Shown here in pieces: positions 25,626-35,115 of a DNA stretch of 64,000 bases. The notes beneath the pieces are model-generated. The model saw only the letters and a program-made list of their open reading frames with translations, ran no database searches and was not told the origin of the DNA. The DNA comes from Chryseobacterium sp. 36-9. GTDB lineage: Bacteria; Bacteroidota; Bacteroidia; Flavobacteriales; Weeksellaceae. The DNA lies in contig MKVE01000015.1 of assembly GCA_001898785.1 (NCBI GenBank), forward strand, positions 33,589 to 97,588. The letters run 5' to 3'. Each line of letters begins with the position of its first letter. Positions within the stretch are counted from its first letter, which is position 1. A program made the translations under genes and the position numbers.

Positions 25626-25655
25626 AACCACAAAGGCACAAAGGGGTTCACAAGG
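25626..25655 (+). repeat. Family E-related sequence
   Basis: Starts AACCACAAAGGCACAAAGG and continues with GGTTCACAAGG. It is a diverged relative of the family E arm, in the spacer before prfA. Confidence 0.5.
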
Positions 25656-25755
25656 AACACAATTAATTGCTAACATATAGATAGAGTTGTGTGGTAAATA
25701 TAATTTGAAAACTTCCGACATCTATCTTCCGCTTCCATCTTAAAACTTAAATCAT

Positions 25756-25763
25756 TATCTTTG
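25756..25763 (+). promoter_or_regulatory. -7 promoter element of prfA
   Basis: TATCTTTG fits TAnnTTTG, 18 nt before the prfA ATG. Confidence 0.5.
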
Positions 25764-25780
25764 CCAACTAAAATTTACCT

Positions 25781-26869
25781 ATGTCTAAGTCATTAATTCC
25801 GAAACTGGAAGCGATAAAACAACGATATAATGAAGTGGCCGACCTTATCATCCAACCGGATGTGATAACAGACCAAAAACGATATTCTTCACTTAACAAA
25901 GAATACAGCGATCTTGGAAAGATCGTGAAAGTATTCGATGCATATAAAGCGGCGCTTGATACGATTGCAGAGTCTGACGAAATCATCGCAGATGGTTCTG
26001 ATAAAGAGTTCGTGGAAATGGCGAAACAGGAAAAGTACGAAGCCCAGGACAAGCTTCCGGGTTTTGAAGAAGAGCTGAAATATCTCCTCATTCCGAAAGA
26101 TCCTGCCGATGACAAGAACATCATCCTGGAAATGCGTGCCGGAACAGGTGGTGACGAAGCGGCGATTTTCGTAGAAGATATGTACAGAATGTATTCCATG
26201 TATTTCAAAACTAAAGGTTGGAAGCACGAAATCACTGACTCCAGTGAAGCATCCAAAGGTTATAAGGAATTGATAATGAAAGTGGAAGGCGAAAGCGTTT
26301 ACGGGATTATGAAATTCGAATCCGGTGTTCACCGTGTGCAGCGTGTTCCGGAGACTGAATCTCAGGGCCGTGTTCACACTTCAGCAATCACGATTGCGGT
26401 TTTGCCGGAAGCTGAAGAAGTGGATGTGGAAATCAATCCTGCTGATATTGAGATGCAGACTTCCCGTTCCGGAGGTGCTGGTGGACAGAACGTTAACAAG
26501 GTTGAAACTAAGGTTCAGCTGACACACAAACCTTCGGGGATTGTTGTAGTTTGTCAGCAGGCACGTTCTCAGCTGGCTAACAGAGAATTAGCAATGGAAA
26601 TGTTGAGAGCTAAATTATATGACATCAAACTTCAGGAAGTGGTTGGTGATATTGCAGCGCAAAGAAAAACAATGGTTTCTACCGGTGACCGTTCGGCGAA
26701 AATCAAAACTTACAATTATCCGCAAGGAAGGGTTACCGACCACAGAATCAACAAATCGATTTACAATCTTGATGCTTATATGAATGGTGATATCCAGGAA
26801 ATGATGGATGCCGTAATAATGGCGGAAAATGCTGAAAAGCTGAAAGGCGAGGAAGAAGGAATTGCATAG
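25781..26869 (+). CDS. prfA: Peptide chain release factor 1
   Basis: Recognises UAA and UAG stop codons and triggers release of the finished protein. At 362 residues it is full length. The catalytic GGQ is in [20 protein letters not shown]. The stop-codon-reading tripeptide of RF1 (Pro-Ala-Thr in E. coli) appears as Pro-Glu-Thr in [15 protein letters not shown], which still fits the PxT pattern of RF1 rather than the SPF of RF2. A strong bidirectional terminator follows. Confidence 0.96.
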   Translation: MSKSLIPKLEAIKQRYNEVADLIIQPDVITDQKRYSSLNKEYSDLGKIVKVFDAYKAALDTIAESDEIIADGSDKEFVEMAKQEKYEAQDKLPGFEEELKYLLIPKDPADDKNIILEMRAGTGGDEAAIFVEDMYRMYSMYFKTKGWKHEITDSSEASKGYKELIMKVEGESVYGIMKFESGVHRVQRVPETESQGRVHTSAITIAVLPEAEEVDVEINPADIEMQTSRSGGAGGQNVNKVETKVQLTHKPSGIVVVCQQARSQLANRELAMEMLRAKLYDIKLQEVVGDIAAQRKTMVSTGDRSAKIKTYNYPQGRVTDHRINKSIYNLDAYMNGDIQEMMDAVIMAENAEKLKGEEEGIA

Positions 26870-26901
26870 TAGATGTTAGATTTATTCTAAATCCATATTA
26901 T

Positions 26902-26935
26902 AAAAAAGCTCAATGGAATCTCATTGAGCTTTTTT
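26902..26935. terminator. Bidirectional terminator between prfA and DUF6146 gene
   Basis: AAAAAAGCTCAATG (26902-26915) and CATTGAGCTTTTTT (26922-26935) form a 14-bp perfect stem with a 6-nt loop. The A and T tracts allow termination in both directions; the right arm reaches the stop codon of the minus-strand gene. Confidence 0.9.
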
Positions 26936-27359
26936 ATTTGATTTTATCAATGCCTTTCAAACCGTTGAAACGGACGCCATATTTCCAGTTGCAATAAGCG
27001 AAGAATTGATATAGTCTGTATTCAAAATCGAAACCGTAATTTTCTTTGGGATCATAATCGATGGCCACTTCGTAGAAGTTGGGATTGACACCGGAATAGA
27101 AGCGGTTATTCCATTCGGTTACGAGCAATTGGTTTCTGGCTTTCAGGCTGCTTTCCGTAAACATTGATTTAGGTTGTGCTCTGGTTGCAACGAAAGTTTC
27201 ATATTCGGTATCAAAAACCGTAATTTCCCATTCGTCAGCAGAATCGGTCTTTTTCTGGGTGGATAAATTGGGCTTGGCATTATCGGATACATGTTTTGGA
27301 TTTGATGTGCAAGACCAAACCAGTCCGGTAATGACAATGATGGCGAAAAGATTTTTCAT
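26934..27359 (-). CDS. DUF6146 family lipoprotein
   Basis: A 141-residue lipoprotein with signal MKNLFAIIVITGLVWSC and lipidated Cys17. The mature part contains WEITVFDTEYETFVATRAQPKSM (about 49-71) and ends with NPNFYEVAIDYDPKENYGFDFEYRLYQFFAYCNWKYG, which matches DUF6146 proteins of Bacteroidota. The function is unknown. It stands alone, with a dispersed repeat upstream. Confidence 0.82.
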   Translation of the reverse strand: MKNLFAIIVITGLVWSCTSNPKHVSDNAKPNLSTQKKTDSADEWEITVFDTEYETFVATRAQPKSMFTESSLKARNQLLVTEWNNRFYSGVNPNFYEVAIDYDPKENYGFDFEYRLYQFFAYCNWKYGVRFNGLKGIDKIK

Positions 27360-27427
27360 TTTAATTGTTCATTTACAGTTAATCAAAATAAATGCTTCAC
27401 ATCGGTTTAACATTGAATCGCACGCAG

Positions 27428-27530
27428 CCCGACTTGAGCGGAGCTCGTTTTTGTTATTGCGATTGTACCAAATTCAAAAGGATAGCTTTACTTTCTTCGC
27501 AATGACAAAAACAGCAGGAGCGGAAGGCGG
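27428..27530 (+). repeat. Composite dispersed repeat, family F copy 2
   Basis: Begins CCCGACTTGAGCGGA (27428-27442) and ends GGAGCGGAAGGCGG (27517-27530), then continues as AAATAGCTGCCC. The two end motifs are identical to copy 1 (5891-5984) while the centre is unrelated apart from being AT-rich with a CTTCGCAATGAC segment. It lies between two minus-strand genes and contains no gene. Confidence 0.7.
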
Positions 27531-27595
27531 AAATAGCTGCCCAAATAAAAATAATAAAAAAAACCGTTCCAAAATTTGAAACGGCTGATTTATTT

Positions 27596-28792
27596 TTAAG
27601 GTTCTTTTTGTAGGACAACGAAAGCTGGGAAGTGGTCGGAATAACCACCGGTAAACTTGTCGCCGTTCCATGATCGGAATGGATAACCTTTGTAATTGCC
27701 TTCTTTTGTAATGAGATAATCCGGTGCATAGATCTCAGCTTTGAAAACTGAATAATCTTTTCTTAACTCGTTATTTGGTGAGTAGAGATTGGCTGAAACG
27801 ATAATCTGGTCAAATAAGTTTGGAGCATCCTGATAAGCCAAAGAAGCAACTCCTTTTTTGTACAAAGGATACATCAGATTAAGGTAATGATTGTCTTCAT
27901 TAAGGTCTTTTGGGTTGCCAACGGCTTTCAGATAATTTTTCAAACTTGGACTGATAGGATCATCATTGAAGTCTCCCATTGCAAACAACTTAGTTGAAGG
28001 ATCCAGAGCTTTTACGCTGTCCATCTGCTGTTTAAGAATTGCGGCGGCAGCATTACGTTTTGGAAGAGATGCTGCTTCACCGCCACGTCTGGATGGCCAG
28101 TGATTTAAGAAGAACGCAACTTTTTCGTTATCAAGAAAACCGGTCAAAACTACGATATCTCTTGTGTATTCTCTTTTACCACCTTCTCCGAAGATTTTCA
28201 CTTCTTTTTTCCAGGATTTGGAAGGGGAGAATCTTCTTTTCTGATAGATGAAAGCGACATCAATACCTCTGTAATCATAAGAGTTGTAATGGACAACTCC
28301 GTAATCGTATTTTGCGATAGCTGGTTCTTTAACAAGATCTTCGACAACCTGTCTGTTTTCCACTTCTATAAGACCAACAACAACGGGAGCAGTATTGGTA
28401 TAAGCTCTTCCCATTTCGGAAATCACTTTGGCTTCATTTTGCAGTTTTTGTTTATACACGTTATAGGTATAATTTTTACCACTTTTTGGGGTGAACTCTT
28501 CCGAACCACCTTGTATTCTAACTACTTTTTTACCAATAAGAGATTCGTCATTCCAAGGACCGGCATAATCTTTCTCGGTAACTTCCAGATATTTTAAAGA
28601 ATCCAAAGGGACGCTTCTGTGAAAAGCAGGATTGCTTCTGTCTTTTGTTCCGTCTATATAATCTGCTGAACGAACGGTATCCCAAAGGTTTTCTACGTTC
28701 AAAAATCCAACAGTTGCAGCACGAACTTGTCTTTTTTGTGCAAACACTAAGGAAATGCTAAAAATAGCGATTACGCTAAATAAATTTTTCAT
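27596..28792 (-). CDS. Secreted endonuclease/exonuclease/phosphatase family protein
   Basis: A 398-residue exported enzyme of the EEP (DNase I-like) fold. The signal peptide is MKNLFSVIAIFSISLVFAQ. Catalytic motifs visible are GLIEVENR (metal-binding Glu), NHWPSRRGG, AMGDFNDDP (Asp and Asn of the active site) and YSDHFPAF (the final Asp-His pair). EEP enzymes cut nucleic acids or phosphoesters. It is transcribed divergently from a TonB-dependent receptor and a DUF5689 lipoprotein, suggesting joint use of an extracellular phosphate- or nucleotide-containing substrate; that link is inferred. Confidence 0.88.
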   Translation of the reverse strand: MKNLFSVIAIFSISLVFAQKRQVRAATVGFLNVENLWDTVRSADYIDGTKDRSNPAFHRSVPLDSLKYLEVTEKDYAGPWNDESLIGKKVVRIQGGSEEFTPKSGKNYTYNVYKQKLQNEAKVISEMGRAYTNTAPVVVGLIEVENRQVVEDLVKEPAIAKYDYGVVHYNSYDYRGIDVAFIYQKRRFSPSKSWKKEVKIFGEGGKREYTRDIVVLTGFLDNEKVAFFLNHWPSRRGGEAASLPKRNAAAAILKQQMDSVKALDPSTKLFAMGDFNDDPISPSLKNYLKAVGNPKDLNEDNHYLNLMYPLYKKGVASLAYQDAPNLFDQIIVSANLYSPNNELRKDYSVFKAEIYAPDYLITKEGNYKGYPFRSWNGDKFTGGYSDHFPAFVVLQKEP

Positions 28793-28813
28793 AATATAAA
28801 AAATGTAGGGCTA

Positions 28814-28821
28814 CAAAAGTA
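28814..28821 (-). promoter_or_regulatory. -7 promoter element of the EEP-family gene
   Basis: On the minus strand TACTTTTG fits TAnnTTTG, 21 nt before the ATG at 28792. Confidence 0.5.
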
Positions 28822-28950
28822 ATTTTTTTTATATACCTGCAAAATAAAAATTTAATGTTTTTAAAAAATGTTTTTATAACTGCTGAAAAATTAAAATTTT
28901 GTTAAAATAAAAATAAAATGTTAAAAAGTTTTAATTATCAAAAATTTATT

Positions 28951-28958
28951 TACATTTG
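28951..28958 (+). promoter_or_regulatory. -7 promoter element of the TonB receptor operon
   Basis: TACATTTG fits TAnnTTTG and lies 61 nt before the ATG at 29020, leaving a short leader. The divergent promoter for the EEP gene is 130 nt away, and the AT-rich space between (28822-28950) holds no gene. Confidence 0.5.
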
Positions 28959-29019
28959 CCTTCCCGTGTATAACGGACTGTATATTAGAAAAAAAGAGCA
29001 AACAAAACCTAATTGATTT

Positions 29020-31908
29020 ATGATTAAAAAATTATCATTAATCTCCTTATTTACAATGCTTCCGGCATCATTTTACTTTGCACAGACTACGGTTTTTGCA
29101 TACCTGAAAGATGCTGACGGGAAACCGGTGGAAAAAGCACAAGTTAGTTTAAAAGGAGAAGGTAATGATGTTACGGCAGACAAAATTGGTTATTTCCAGT
29201 TCGTAGATCTGAAATCCGGACATTATCAAGTTGTGGTATCTAAGCCTAATTTCGAAACCAAAACTTTGGAATTTGACGTTACTACAGAAAAAAGAAAAGA
29301 TTTGGGGGTTATTACCCTTTATTCTGCATTGACAGGAGCTGATCAGGGTTTGGCAATCCTTGATAATGGAAATGACGAAGACAATAATACCCAGTCATCT
29401 ACGGTAGGGCTATTACAATCTTCACAGGATGTTTTCAACAGAACAGCAAGTTTTGATTTGGGCGCATACTGGTTTAGGCCAAGAGGTGTTGATGGCAGAA
29501 CCGGAGATACTATGATGAATGGTATTTCTATGGCTGGAGCTGATGATGGTAATGTAGATTTTGGTACTTGGGGAGGGCTTAATGAGATAACACGTTATCC
29601 TGAGATCGCTCAAAATCATGCCCCTTCAGAATATGGATTTGGAGGTATTGCTTCGGTTATTAACAAATATACTAAAGCAAGTGAATACAGAAAAGGTAGC
29701 CAACTTACCTATTCTTTTACTAACAGAAATTATAATCACAGACTATCTTATCGTTTTTCATCAGGAATGAACAAAAAAGGATGGGCTTTCACTGGTATGA
29801 TTGCAAGAAGATGGGCTGAAGAAGGAATTCAGGAAGGAACTTTCTACGATGCTTTAGGATTATATTTAGGTATTGAAAAAAAACTGGGAAATCATACACT
29901 TACTCTCAATGGGATAGGATCTCCGTATAAAAGAAGTACATCCAGCCCAAACACACAAGAGGTTTATGATTATATGGGTGTACATTATAATTCTTATTGG
30001 GGCTGGCAAGGTAATGATAAAAGAAATGAGAGGGTAAGGAAAGGATTTCAGCCAGTAATTCAGCTTACAGATTTTTGGAATATCAATAAAAAATCTAAAT
30101 TAGTCACCACTGTTTCTTATCAATTTGGCATAGAGAAATCATCGAGACTTGACTGGTACAAGGCTCAAAATCCATCACCAACCTATTATAAAAACTTACC
30201 AAGTTATTATCAAAAGAAATTGTATCTTAATAATCTATTCTATGGCCCAGATTATAATGGCAATGCATCTGCTCAGGATGGCTTAAATAATACAACTGCC
30301 TGGTGGACTAACGATGATGAAAATCATACTCAAATTGACTGGGCAAGATTATATGCAGCCAATAGAGGTACAAAAAATAATACCAATATGCCAGCTTTCG
30401 AACAAGGAAGAGCTGTTTATTATTTGGTAAATGATGTCAAGGATGATAAGATCTGGAATGTAGGAACTCATTATACTTATGACTTTACAGATAAAACTAA
30501 ATTTATATTAAATGTTGCTTACCAAAATTACAGATCAGAGCAATACCGTGAAGTTAATGATTTATTAGGAGCAGATTTTGCATTGAATATGGATGCCTTT
30601 GCAAAAGAAGCAACAGGAGGTAAATTCAATAACAATGAAACAGGGGATGAAGTAAAGAAAAAAGAAGGGGATAAAATTGGTTATGATTATATCTATAGAA
30701 GACAAGAGATAAAAGTCAACCCAGGATTTAAATTCTCTACAGGTAATTTTGATGTTTTTGTAGCAGGATTGTTTGGATATACAACCAATAGCAGAGAAGG
30801 GCTTTTCAGTCATTATTTATATAGGAATTCTTTTGGCAAAAGCAGTGATCAGAATTTCTGGAATTATGGATTGAAAGGACAAGTAACATACAGACTTAAT
30901 GGTAGAAATTTCTTAGTATATAATGGAGCCTATTTTTCACAAGCTCCATATGTAAGTGATGTTTTCATAAATGCAAGAGTAAGTAATACTGTTTCACCAA
31001 ATCTTAAAAATACTGTCATAGATGCTAATGATTTAAGCTATGTTTTATCTACACCTACTTTAAAGGTTAGACTAACCGGCTACATAATCAATACACAAAA
31101 TGATACTAATGTTCAGAGATTTTTCGCAGATGGTATTAATTTACAATCAATAACTACAGATGGAACTGTTGACAGTGCTGTACCAAGTACATTTGTAAGT
31201 CAAGTGATGTCAAATGTTGAAAAAAGAAATATGGGAGGAGAGCTTGGCGTTCAGGTTAAGTTAACACCAACCCTTACTTTTAATGGTGTTGCCAGCTATG
31301 GTGAATACACATATAGAAATAATCCGAATATTTATTTGATTGCTGACGCTGCTGGTGTATTAAATGATATTGATGCGAATGGTAATGTAATAACAAGAAA
31401 TTATAAAGAATTTGGATCTGCTTATCTGAAAGATTATAAATTAGGTGGAACTCCTCAGGAAGCATATTCTGCAGGATTACGTTACAGCTCTCCAAAATAT
31501 TGGTGGGTTGGTGCCAACTGGAATTATCTAGGACATAACTATCTGGATCCTGCTGCGGCAACTAGAACTATTAGTTTTGTACAAAATGAAAACTCTAATT
31601 CACCATATGATTTAACAGAGGAGTTGTTAAAACAAACGCTTCAACAAAAACAATTGCCATCTGCCTATTTCTTTAATGTTAATGCAGGAAAGTCTTGGAT
31701 TATAGGCAAATATTATGTCCTAATCTCAGCCACTGTTAATAATGTTCTTAATAATAGAAAATATATAACAGGAGGATTTGAGCAAACTAGGGAAGTAAAT
31801 TTTGATGGTTTGGCAGAAGAAATGAATAGTGGACATGCTAACTTTAGTCCAAAATATTGGTATAATCAAGGTATTTCTTATTTCGTAAATTTACAGGTAA
31901 GATTTTAA
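29020..31908 (+). CDS. TonB-dependent outer membrane receptor with carboxypeptidase-like regulatory domain
   Basis: A 962-residue outer membrane receptor. The signal peptide ends about residue 21 (SFYFAQ). Residues about 24-95 form a carboxypeptidase-regulatory-like beta-sandwich (VFAYLKDADGKPVEKAQVSLKGEG), typical of Bacteroidota receptors, followed by a plug (from DVFNRTASFDLGAYWFRPRGVDGR) and a long barrel of aromatic-rich strands ending in VNLQVRF, with the terminal Phe expected for barrel insertion. A DUF5689 lipoprotein gene follows after 19 nt, as in SusC/SusD-like pairs, though it is not a SusD homologue. The substrate is unknown. Confidence 0.92.
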   Translation: MIKKLSLISLFTMLPASFYFAQTTVFAYLKDADGKPVEKAQVSLKGEGNDVTADKIGYFQFVDLKSGHYQVVVSKPNFETKTLEFDVTTEKRKDLGVITLYSALTGADQGLAILDNGNDEDNNTQSSTVGLLQSSQDVFNRTASFDLGAYWFRPRGVDGRTGDTMMNGISMAGADDGNVDFGTWGGLNEITRYPEIAQNHAPSEYGFGGIASVINKYTKASEYRKGSQLTYSFTNRNYNHRLSYRFSSGMNKKGWAFTGMIARRWAEEGIQEGTFYDALGLYLGIEKKLGNHTLTLNGIGSPYKRSTSSPNTQEVYDYMGVHYNSYWGWQGNDKRNERVRKGFQPVIQLTDFWNINKKSKLVTTVSYQFGIEKSSRLDWYKAQNPSPTYYKNLPSYYQKKLYLNNLFYGPDYNGNASAQDGLNNTTAWWTNDDENHTQIDWARLYAANRGTKNNTNMPAFEQGRAVYYLVNDVKDDKIWNVGTHYTYDFTDKTKFILNVAYQNYRSEQYREVNDLLGADFALNMDAFAKEATGGKFNNNETGDEVKKKEGDKIGYDYIYRRQEIKVNPGFKFSTGNFDVFVAGLFGYTTNSREGLFSHYLYRNSFGKSSDQNFWNYGLKGQVTYRLNGRNFLVYNGAYFSQAPYVSDVFINARVSNTVSPNLKNTVIDANDLSYVLSTPTLKVRLTGYIINTQNDTNVQRFFADGINLQSITTDGTVDSAVPSTFVSQVMSNVEKRNMGGELGVQVKLTPTLTFNGVASYGEYTYRNNPNIYLIADAAGVLNDIDANGNVITRNYKEFGSAYLKDYKLGGTPQEAYSAGLRYSSPKYWWVGANWNYLGHNYLDPAAATRTISFVQNENSNSPYDLTEELLKQTLQQKQLPSAYFFNVNAGKSWIIGKYYVLISATVNNVLNNRKYITGGFEQTREVNFDGLAEEMNSGHANFSPKYWYNQGISYFVNLQVRF

Positions 31909-31927
31909 TTTTAAAGCTTTTATTAAA

Positions 31928-33325
31928 ATGAAAACAAAAATATATTTAAAAACAGCAATTTTTGCTATCGCAGGTTTTATAACCTTAGGCTCGTGTGTAA
32001 AAAGTGATGATTATGAAACTCCAGAAGTGACTTGTACAGATAATCTGGGGAAGGTAAATCATACACTTGCTGAATTATCTGCAAAAGCTAAACAAAATGC
32101 AACACAAGCAGATATTATTTCCGAAGATTATATTGTAGAAGGATATGTCGCTTCTACCGATGTTACAGGTAATATTTACAAACAAATATTTATTCAGGAT
32201 CAACCGACAAATCCTACCATTGGGTTCGAGATTGATGTGGATAATTCTTATTTATATACAGATTGGCCTGTTGGTGCTAAAGTCAAACTGAATGTAAAAG
32301 GACTGGTAGTTGTGAAATATAATGGGGCTAATAAAATTGGTCAGTTTGATCCAACTTATCAAGGAGCGGGACAAGTAGGAAGAATTAATCCAACCAAACT
32401 TTCTAAATACATGGCAAGACAATGTGGAGCAGACGGTTTCCCTATACTTGCTACAATGGTACCGAAAGAATTTAGTTCAATTAGTGCGGCCCTAGCATCT
32501 ACAGGTAATATTAATACATTAGTAAAAATTAATAATGTCCAATTTAATACGCCCGAACTTACTAAGAACTTTACCGATGTTGGTGGATATGCCTCAGGAT
32601 ATGACAGAAATATAATTGATCAATCCGCTGGTTTGCTTGTTCTTAGAATTAGTGCTTATGCCAGTTTCTCCTCTAATGCTATTTCTCCGAAATATCAAGG
32701 GAGCGGTAGTGTAACCATGATCTTGAGTAAATATAATGCAACACCTCAGGGTTATATAAGAGGCCTAAATGATCTTGATTTGAAAGGAAATCGTTTTTCT
32801 TTCGATAATTTAGAAAATTTTGAATCGTATGCGACATCAACTGATAATTTTTTGCCAAAATACTATAACTTATCAGTTACAGGAAGTAAAAAATGGTATG
32901 TTCAGACATTTAGTAATAATAAGTATATTCAAATCTCTGGGCTTAATGCGGGGCTTACAAAAACTCAATTCGCAATTCCTGTCGCAGATTTTGCAAAAAC
33001 AAACAGAGTAAGTTTCAAAACTAATGCTGGTTACTATAATGGAGATGTTCTGAAAGTTTACTGGTCTAGTAATTACAATCCAGCAACTCCTACCGCTGCA
33101 ACTTTAAATGATATTACAAGTCAGTTTGATATTTCTAAAGGTAAAGTTCCTGGAGGAACAGGCAGCAACTATGAGGATAGTTTTAGACCTAGTGGAATTG
33201 GCAATTTACCAACGGGAACAACAGGTTCAGGATTTGTAATCTTTGAATATAATTCTAACCACTCAAGTACAAACCCAAGTGGTATATCTACAGTTATGCA
33301 ATTGGATGATATTAATATATTCTAA
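31928..33325 (+). CDS. DUF5689 domain surface lipoprotein
   Basis: A 465-residue lipoprotein, signal MKTKIYLKTAIFAIAGFITLGSC with lipidated Cys23. Residues about 45-270 match DUF5689 (DYIVEGYVASTDVTGNIYKQIFIQD, an OB-fold-like arrangement). The last 180 or so residues (NLENFESYATSTDNFLPKYYN to LDDINIF) look like a choice-of-anchor J / cleaved-adhesin type beta-sandwich. It is co-transcribed with the TonB receptor and ends at a bidirectional terminator. A role in holding substrate for the receptor is inferred from the arrangement. Confidence 0.85.
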   Translation: MKTKIYLKTAIFAIAGFITLGSCVKSDDYETPEVTCTDNLGKVNHTLAELSAKAKQNATQADIISEDYIVEGYVASTDVTGNIYKQIFIQDQPTNPTIGFEIDVDNSYLYTDWPVGAKVKLNVKGLVVVKYNGANKIGQFDPTYQGAGQVGRINPTKLSKYMARQCGADGFPILATMVPKEFSSISAALASTGNINTLVKINNVQFNTPELTKNFTDVGGYASGYDRNIIDQSAGLLVLRISAYASFSSNAISPKYQGSGSVTMILSKYNATPQGYIRGLNDLDLKGNRFSFDNLENFESYATSTDNFLPKYYNLSVTGSKKWYVQTFSNNKYIQISGLNAGLTKTQFAIPVADFAKTNRVSFKTNAGYYNGDVLKVYWSSNYNPATPTAATLNDITSQFDISKGKVPGGTGSNYEDSFRPSGIGNLPTGTTGSGFVIFEYNSNHSSTNPSGISTVMQLDDINIF

Positions 33326-33346
33326 CCTTTATATAACGACTAAAAT

Positions 33347-33374
33347 AAAAAATCCCGCAACAGCGGGATTTTTT
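33347..33374. terminator. Bidirectional terminator after the DUF5689 gene
   Basis: AAAAAATCCCGC (33347-33358) and GCGGGATTTTTT (33363-33374) form a 12-bp stem with a 4-nt loop, serving both the plus-strand operon and the minus-strand DUF4126 gene. Confidence 0.92.
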
Positions 33375-33377
33375 ATT

Positions 33378-33971
33378 TTAAAAGATACCAGAATTCTGCG
33401 TTTTCATCTTCCTCCAAAGTTTTCTTCCAAAAAATAAGACAAAAGTCAATAAAACAATGGCGAGAATAAAAGCAAGTACAGGCAAAAAAATTGAAAGAAT
33501 GGACATCAATCCTGCTCCGGCAGTTTCCGTAGTAGCAACCACATTATTCCCAATTCCGGCAGTAGTTGCAGTAGAAGCAGCTCTTGTACCGGCAAATCCA
33601 GCTGAAATAGTTGCAGCAGTTCCGCCACCAGCAATCAATGCCAAAGCCCATTGAGGAAAAGTTCCCAATTCCATAAACTGGCTTGCAAAAAGAATAGATC
33701 CGGCAATGGTTGCTAACGGAATCGAGATCGTGTCAAGAAAATTGTCAACTACAGGAATATAATAAGCCAGAATTTCAATAACTGTAGCAATACCGGTTGT
33801 GATAAGAGTTGGCAATCCGGATAGCCATTCGAAGTTATCGTTCATTGGAATCCACCCAAGATAAGATGCAAGACTAACGGCGAACATCGGTAAAAAAACT
33901 CTGAATCCCGAAGCCGCAGCCAGGCCAATGCCAATAAAGGTGCTCAAAACGTAAGGTAAAATATCGCTCAT
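33378..33971 (-). CDS. DUF4126 membrane protein
   Basis: A 197-residue membrane protein with about five hydrophobic segments. Segments GIGLAAASGFRVFLPMFAVSLASYLGWI and WLSGLPTLITTGIATVIEILAYYIPVVDNFLD are typical of DUF4126, and LALIAGGGTAATISAGFAGTRA follows. The function is unknown. It lies 42 nt after rnpA on the same strand, possibly as the last gene of the tatD-tcdA-rnpA run. Confidence 0.85.
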   Translation of the reverse strand: MSDILPYVLSTFIGIGLAAASGFRVFLPMFAVSLASYLGWIPMNDNFEWLSGLPTLITTGIATVIEILAYYIPVVDNFLDTISIPLATIAGSILFASQFMELGTFPQWALALIAGGGTAATISAGFAGTRAASTATTAGIGNNVVATTETAGAGLMSILSIFLPVLAFILAIVLLTFVLFFGRKLWRKMKTQNSGIF

Positions 33972-34013
33972 TGTAATTTGTTTGAGAATAAAATTACAAA
34001 TTAAAAGCTGATG

Positions 34014-34385
34014 CTATCCTTTTTTCTTTTTGCAAAGATTAATAAATTGTTTTTCAACATCAGAAAAATGTTCCGGCAAATCTTTAGAAACCCAGAATAA
34101 CATAGCTAGCGTTTGTTCCCCAAAAGCATCAAAATAAGTAGCTTTATTAAGTCTGTAAGACTCTCTCAAAAGACGTTTGATTCGGTTTCTGTCTACAGCT
34201 TTTTTGAAAAATTTCTTAGAAACAGAAACACCTATTTTACAGGATTCGATCGGATACTTTTCTGATGAACTGAAGTAGATGATTCTCATATTTTCTGCAG
34301 ACAGCCATTTGCCTTTCTTGAACAGAAGGTCGATCTCTGATTTTTTTTTCAGCTTTTCTCGGGAAGGATAACCGTTGATTTTCAA
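34014..34385 (-). CDS. rnpA: Ribonuclease P protein component
   Basis: Protein subunit of RNase P, which matures the 5' ends of tRNAs. The RNR signature is visible in KKAVDRNRIKRLLRESYRLNK (about residues 62-82), and the N-terminal SEIDLLFKKGKWL and IGVSVSKKFFKKAV segments fit the family. The length of 123 is normal. It is not next to rpmH and dnaA here but follows tcdA by 4 nt. Confidence 0.95.
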   Translation of the reverse strand: MKINGYPSREKLKKKSEIDLLFKKGKWLSAENMRIIYFSSSEKYPIESCKIGVSVSKKFFKKAVDRNRIKRLLRESYRLNKATYFDAFGEQTLAMLFWVSKDLPEHFSDVEKQFINLCKKKKG

Positions 34386-34389
34386 ATTG

Positions 34390-35115
34390 TTATTTTCTTC
34401 CGGTTAAATGATTAATGACTTCTGCTGCAGCATACAAACCAAAAATAGCTGGAATAAAGCTGATCGTTCCATAGAATGAACGTTTGAAATTGGTTCCATC
34501 TGTCATTTTAAGGCTGTTTTCGTCCTGTAATTCTGTAGAGAAAACACATCGGAAACCTTTGTTGATTTTCTCTTTTTTCAGACGTTTTCTTACTTGTCTT
34601 GCCAAAAGGCAATTGTTGGTTTTACTGATATCACGAACCATCACTTTGCTTGGGTCGGTTTTTCCGCCGGCTCCCATCGAGGAAACTAGTTTTATTTTAT
34701 GTCGTCGGCAAGTTCTGATGAGTGTCAGTTTAGGAGTCAGAGAATCGATGCAGTCAAGAACATAATCGAATTTTTCTGATTTGATTAATTCTTCCATTCT
34801 TTCCGGCTCCAGAAATTCATTGATTTTTGTAAGCTCTAATTTTGGATTGATATCCATTAACCGGTCACCAACCAATTCTACTTTATGCTGGCCAATTGTG
34901 GAATGGAGTGCAGGAAGTTGTCTATTAATATTGGTTATATCTACCACATCACCGTCTGCGATGATCATTTTTCCAACACCGGCTCTTGCCAGGAATTCTG
35001 CAGCAAAAGATCCGACACCACCTAATCCAACAACCAAAACTTTAGCATTTTGCAGTTTTTCGATGCCATCATCTTTAATAAGCAATTCGGTGCGTTCCAA
35101 CCAAAATTTATCCAT
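34390..35115 (-). CDS. tcdA: tRNA threonylcarbamoyladenosine dehydratase
   Basis: E1-like enzyme that cyclises t6A37 of tRNAs to ct6A in an ATP-dependent reaction. The nucleotide-binding loop is VLVVGLGGVGSFAAEFLARAGVG (about 28-50), followed by IADGDVVDITNINRQ and DCIDSLTPKLTLI. The 241-residue length and the C-terminal segment YGTISFIPAIFGLYAAAEVI agree with the CsdL/TcdA branch rather than MoeB or ThiF. The start overlaps the end of tatD by 8 nt. Confidence 0.92.
   Translation of the reverse strand: MDKFWLERTELLIKDDGIEKLQNAKVLVVGLGGVGSFAAEFLARAGVGKMIIADGDVVDITNINRQLPALHSTIGQHKVELVGDRLMDINPKLELTKINEFLEPERMEELIKSEKFDYVLDCIDSLTPKLTLIRTCRRHKIKLVSSMGAGGKTDPSKVMVRDISKTNNCLLARQVRKRLKKEKINKGFRCVFSTELQDENSLKMTDGTNFKRSFYGTISFIPAIFGLYAAAEVINHLTGRK

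Noticed and set aside
27259..27729. Open frames over the spacer between the DUF6146 and EEP genes
   Set aside because: They run through repeat F and the ends of the real genes in other frames.
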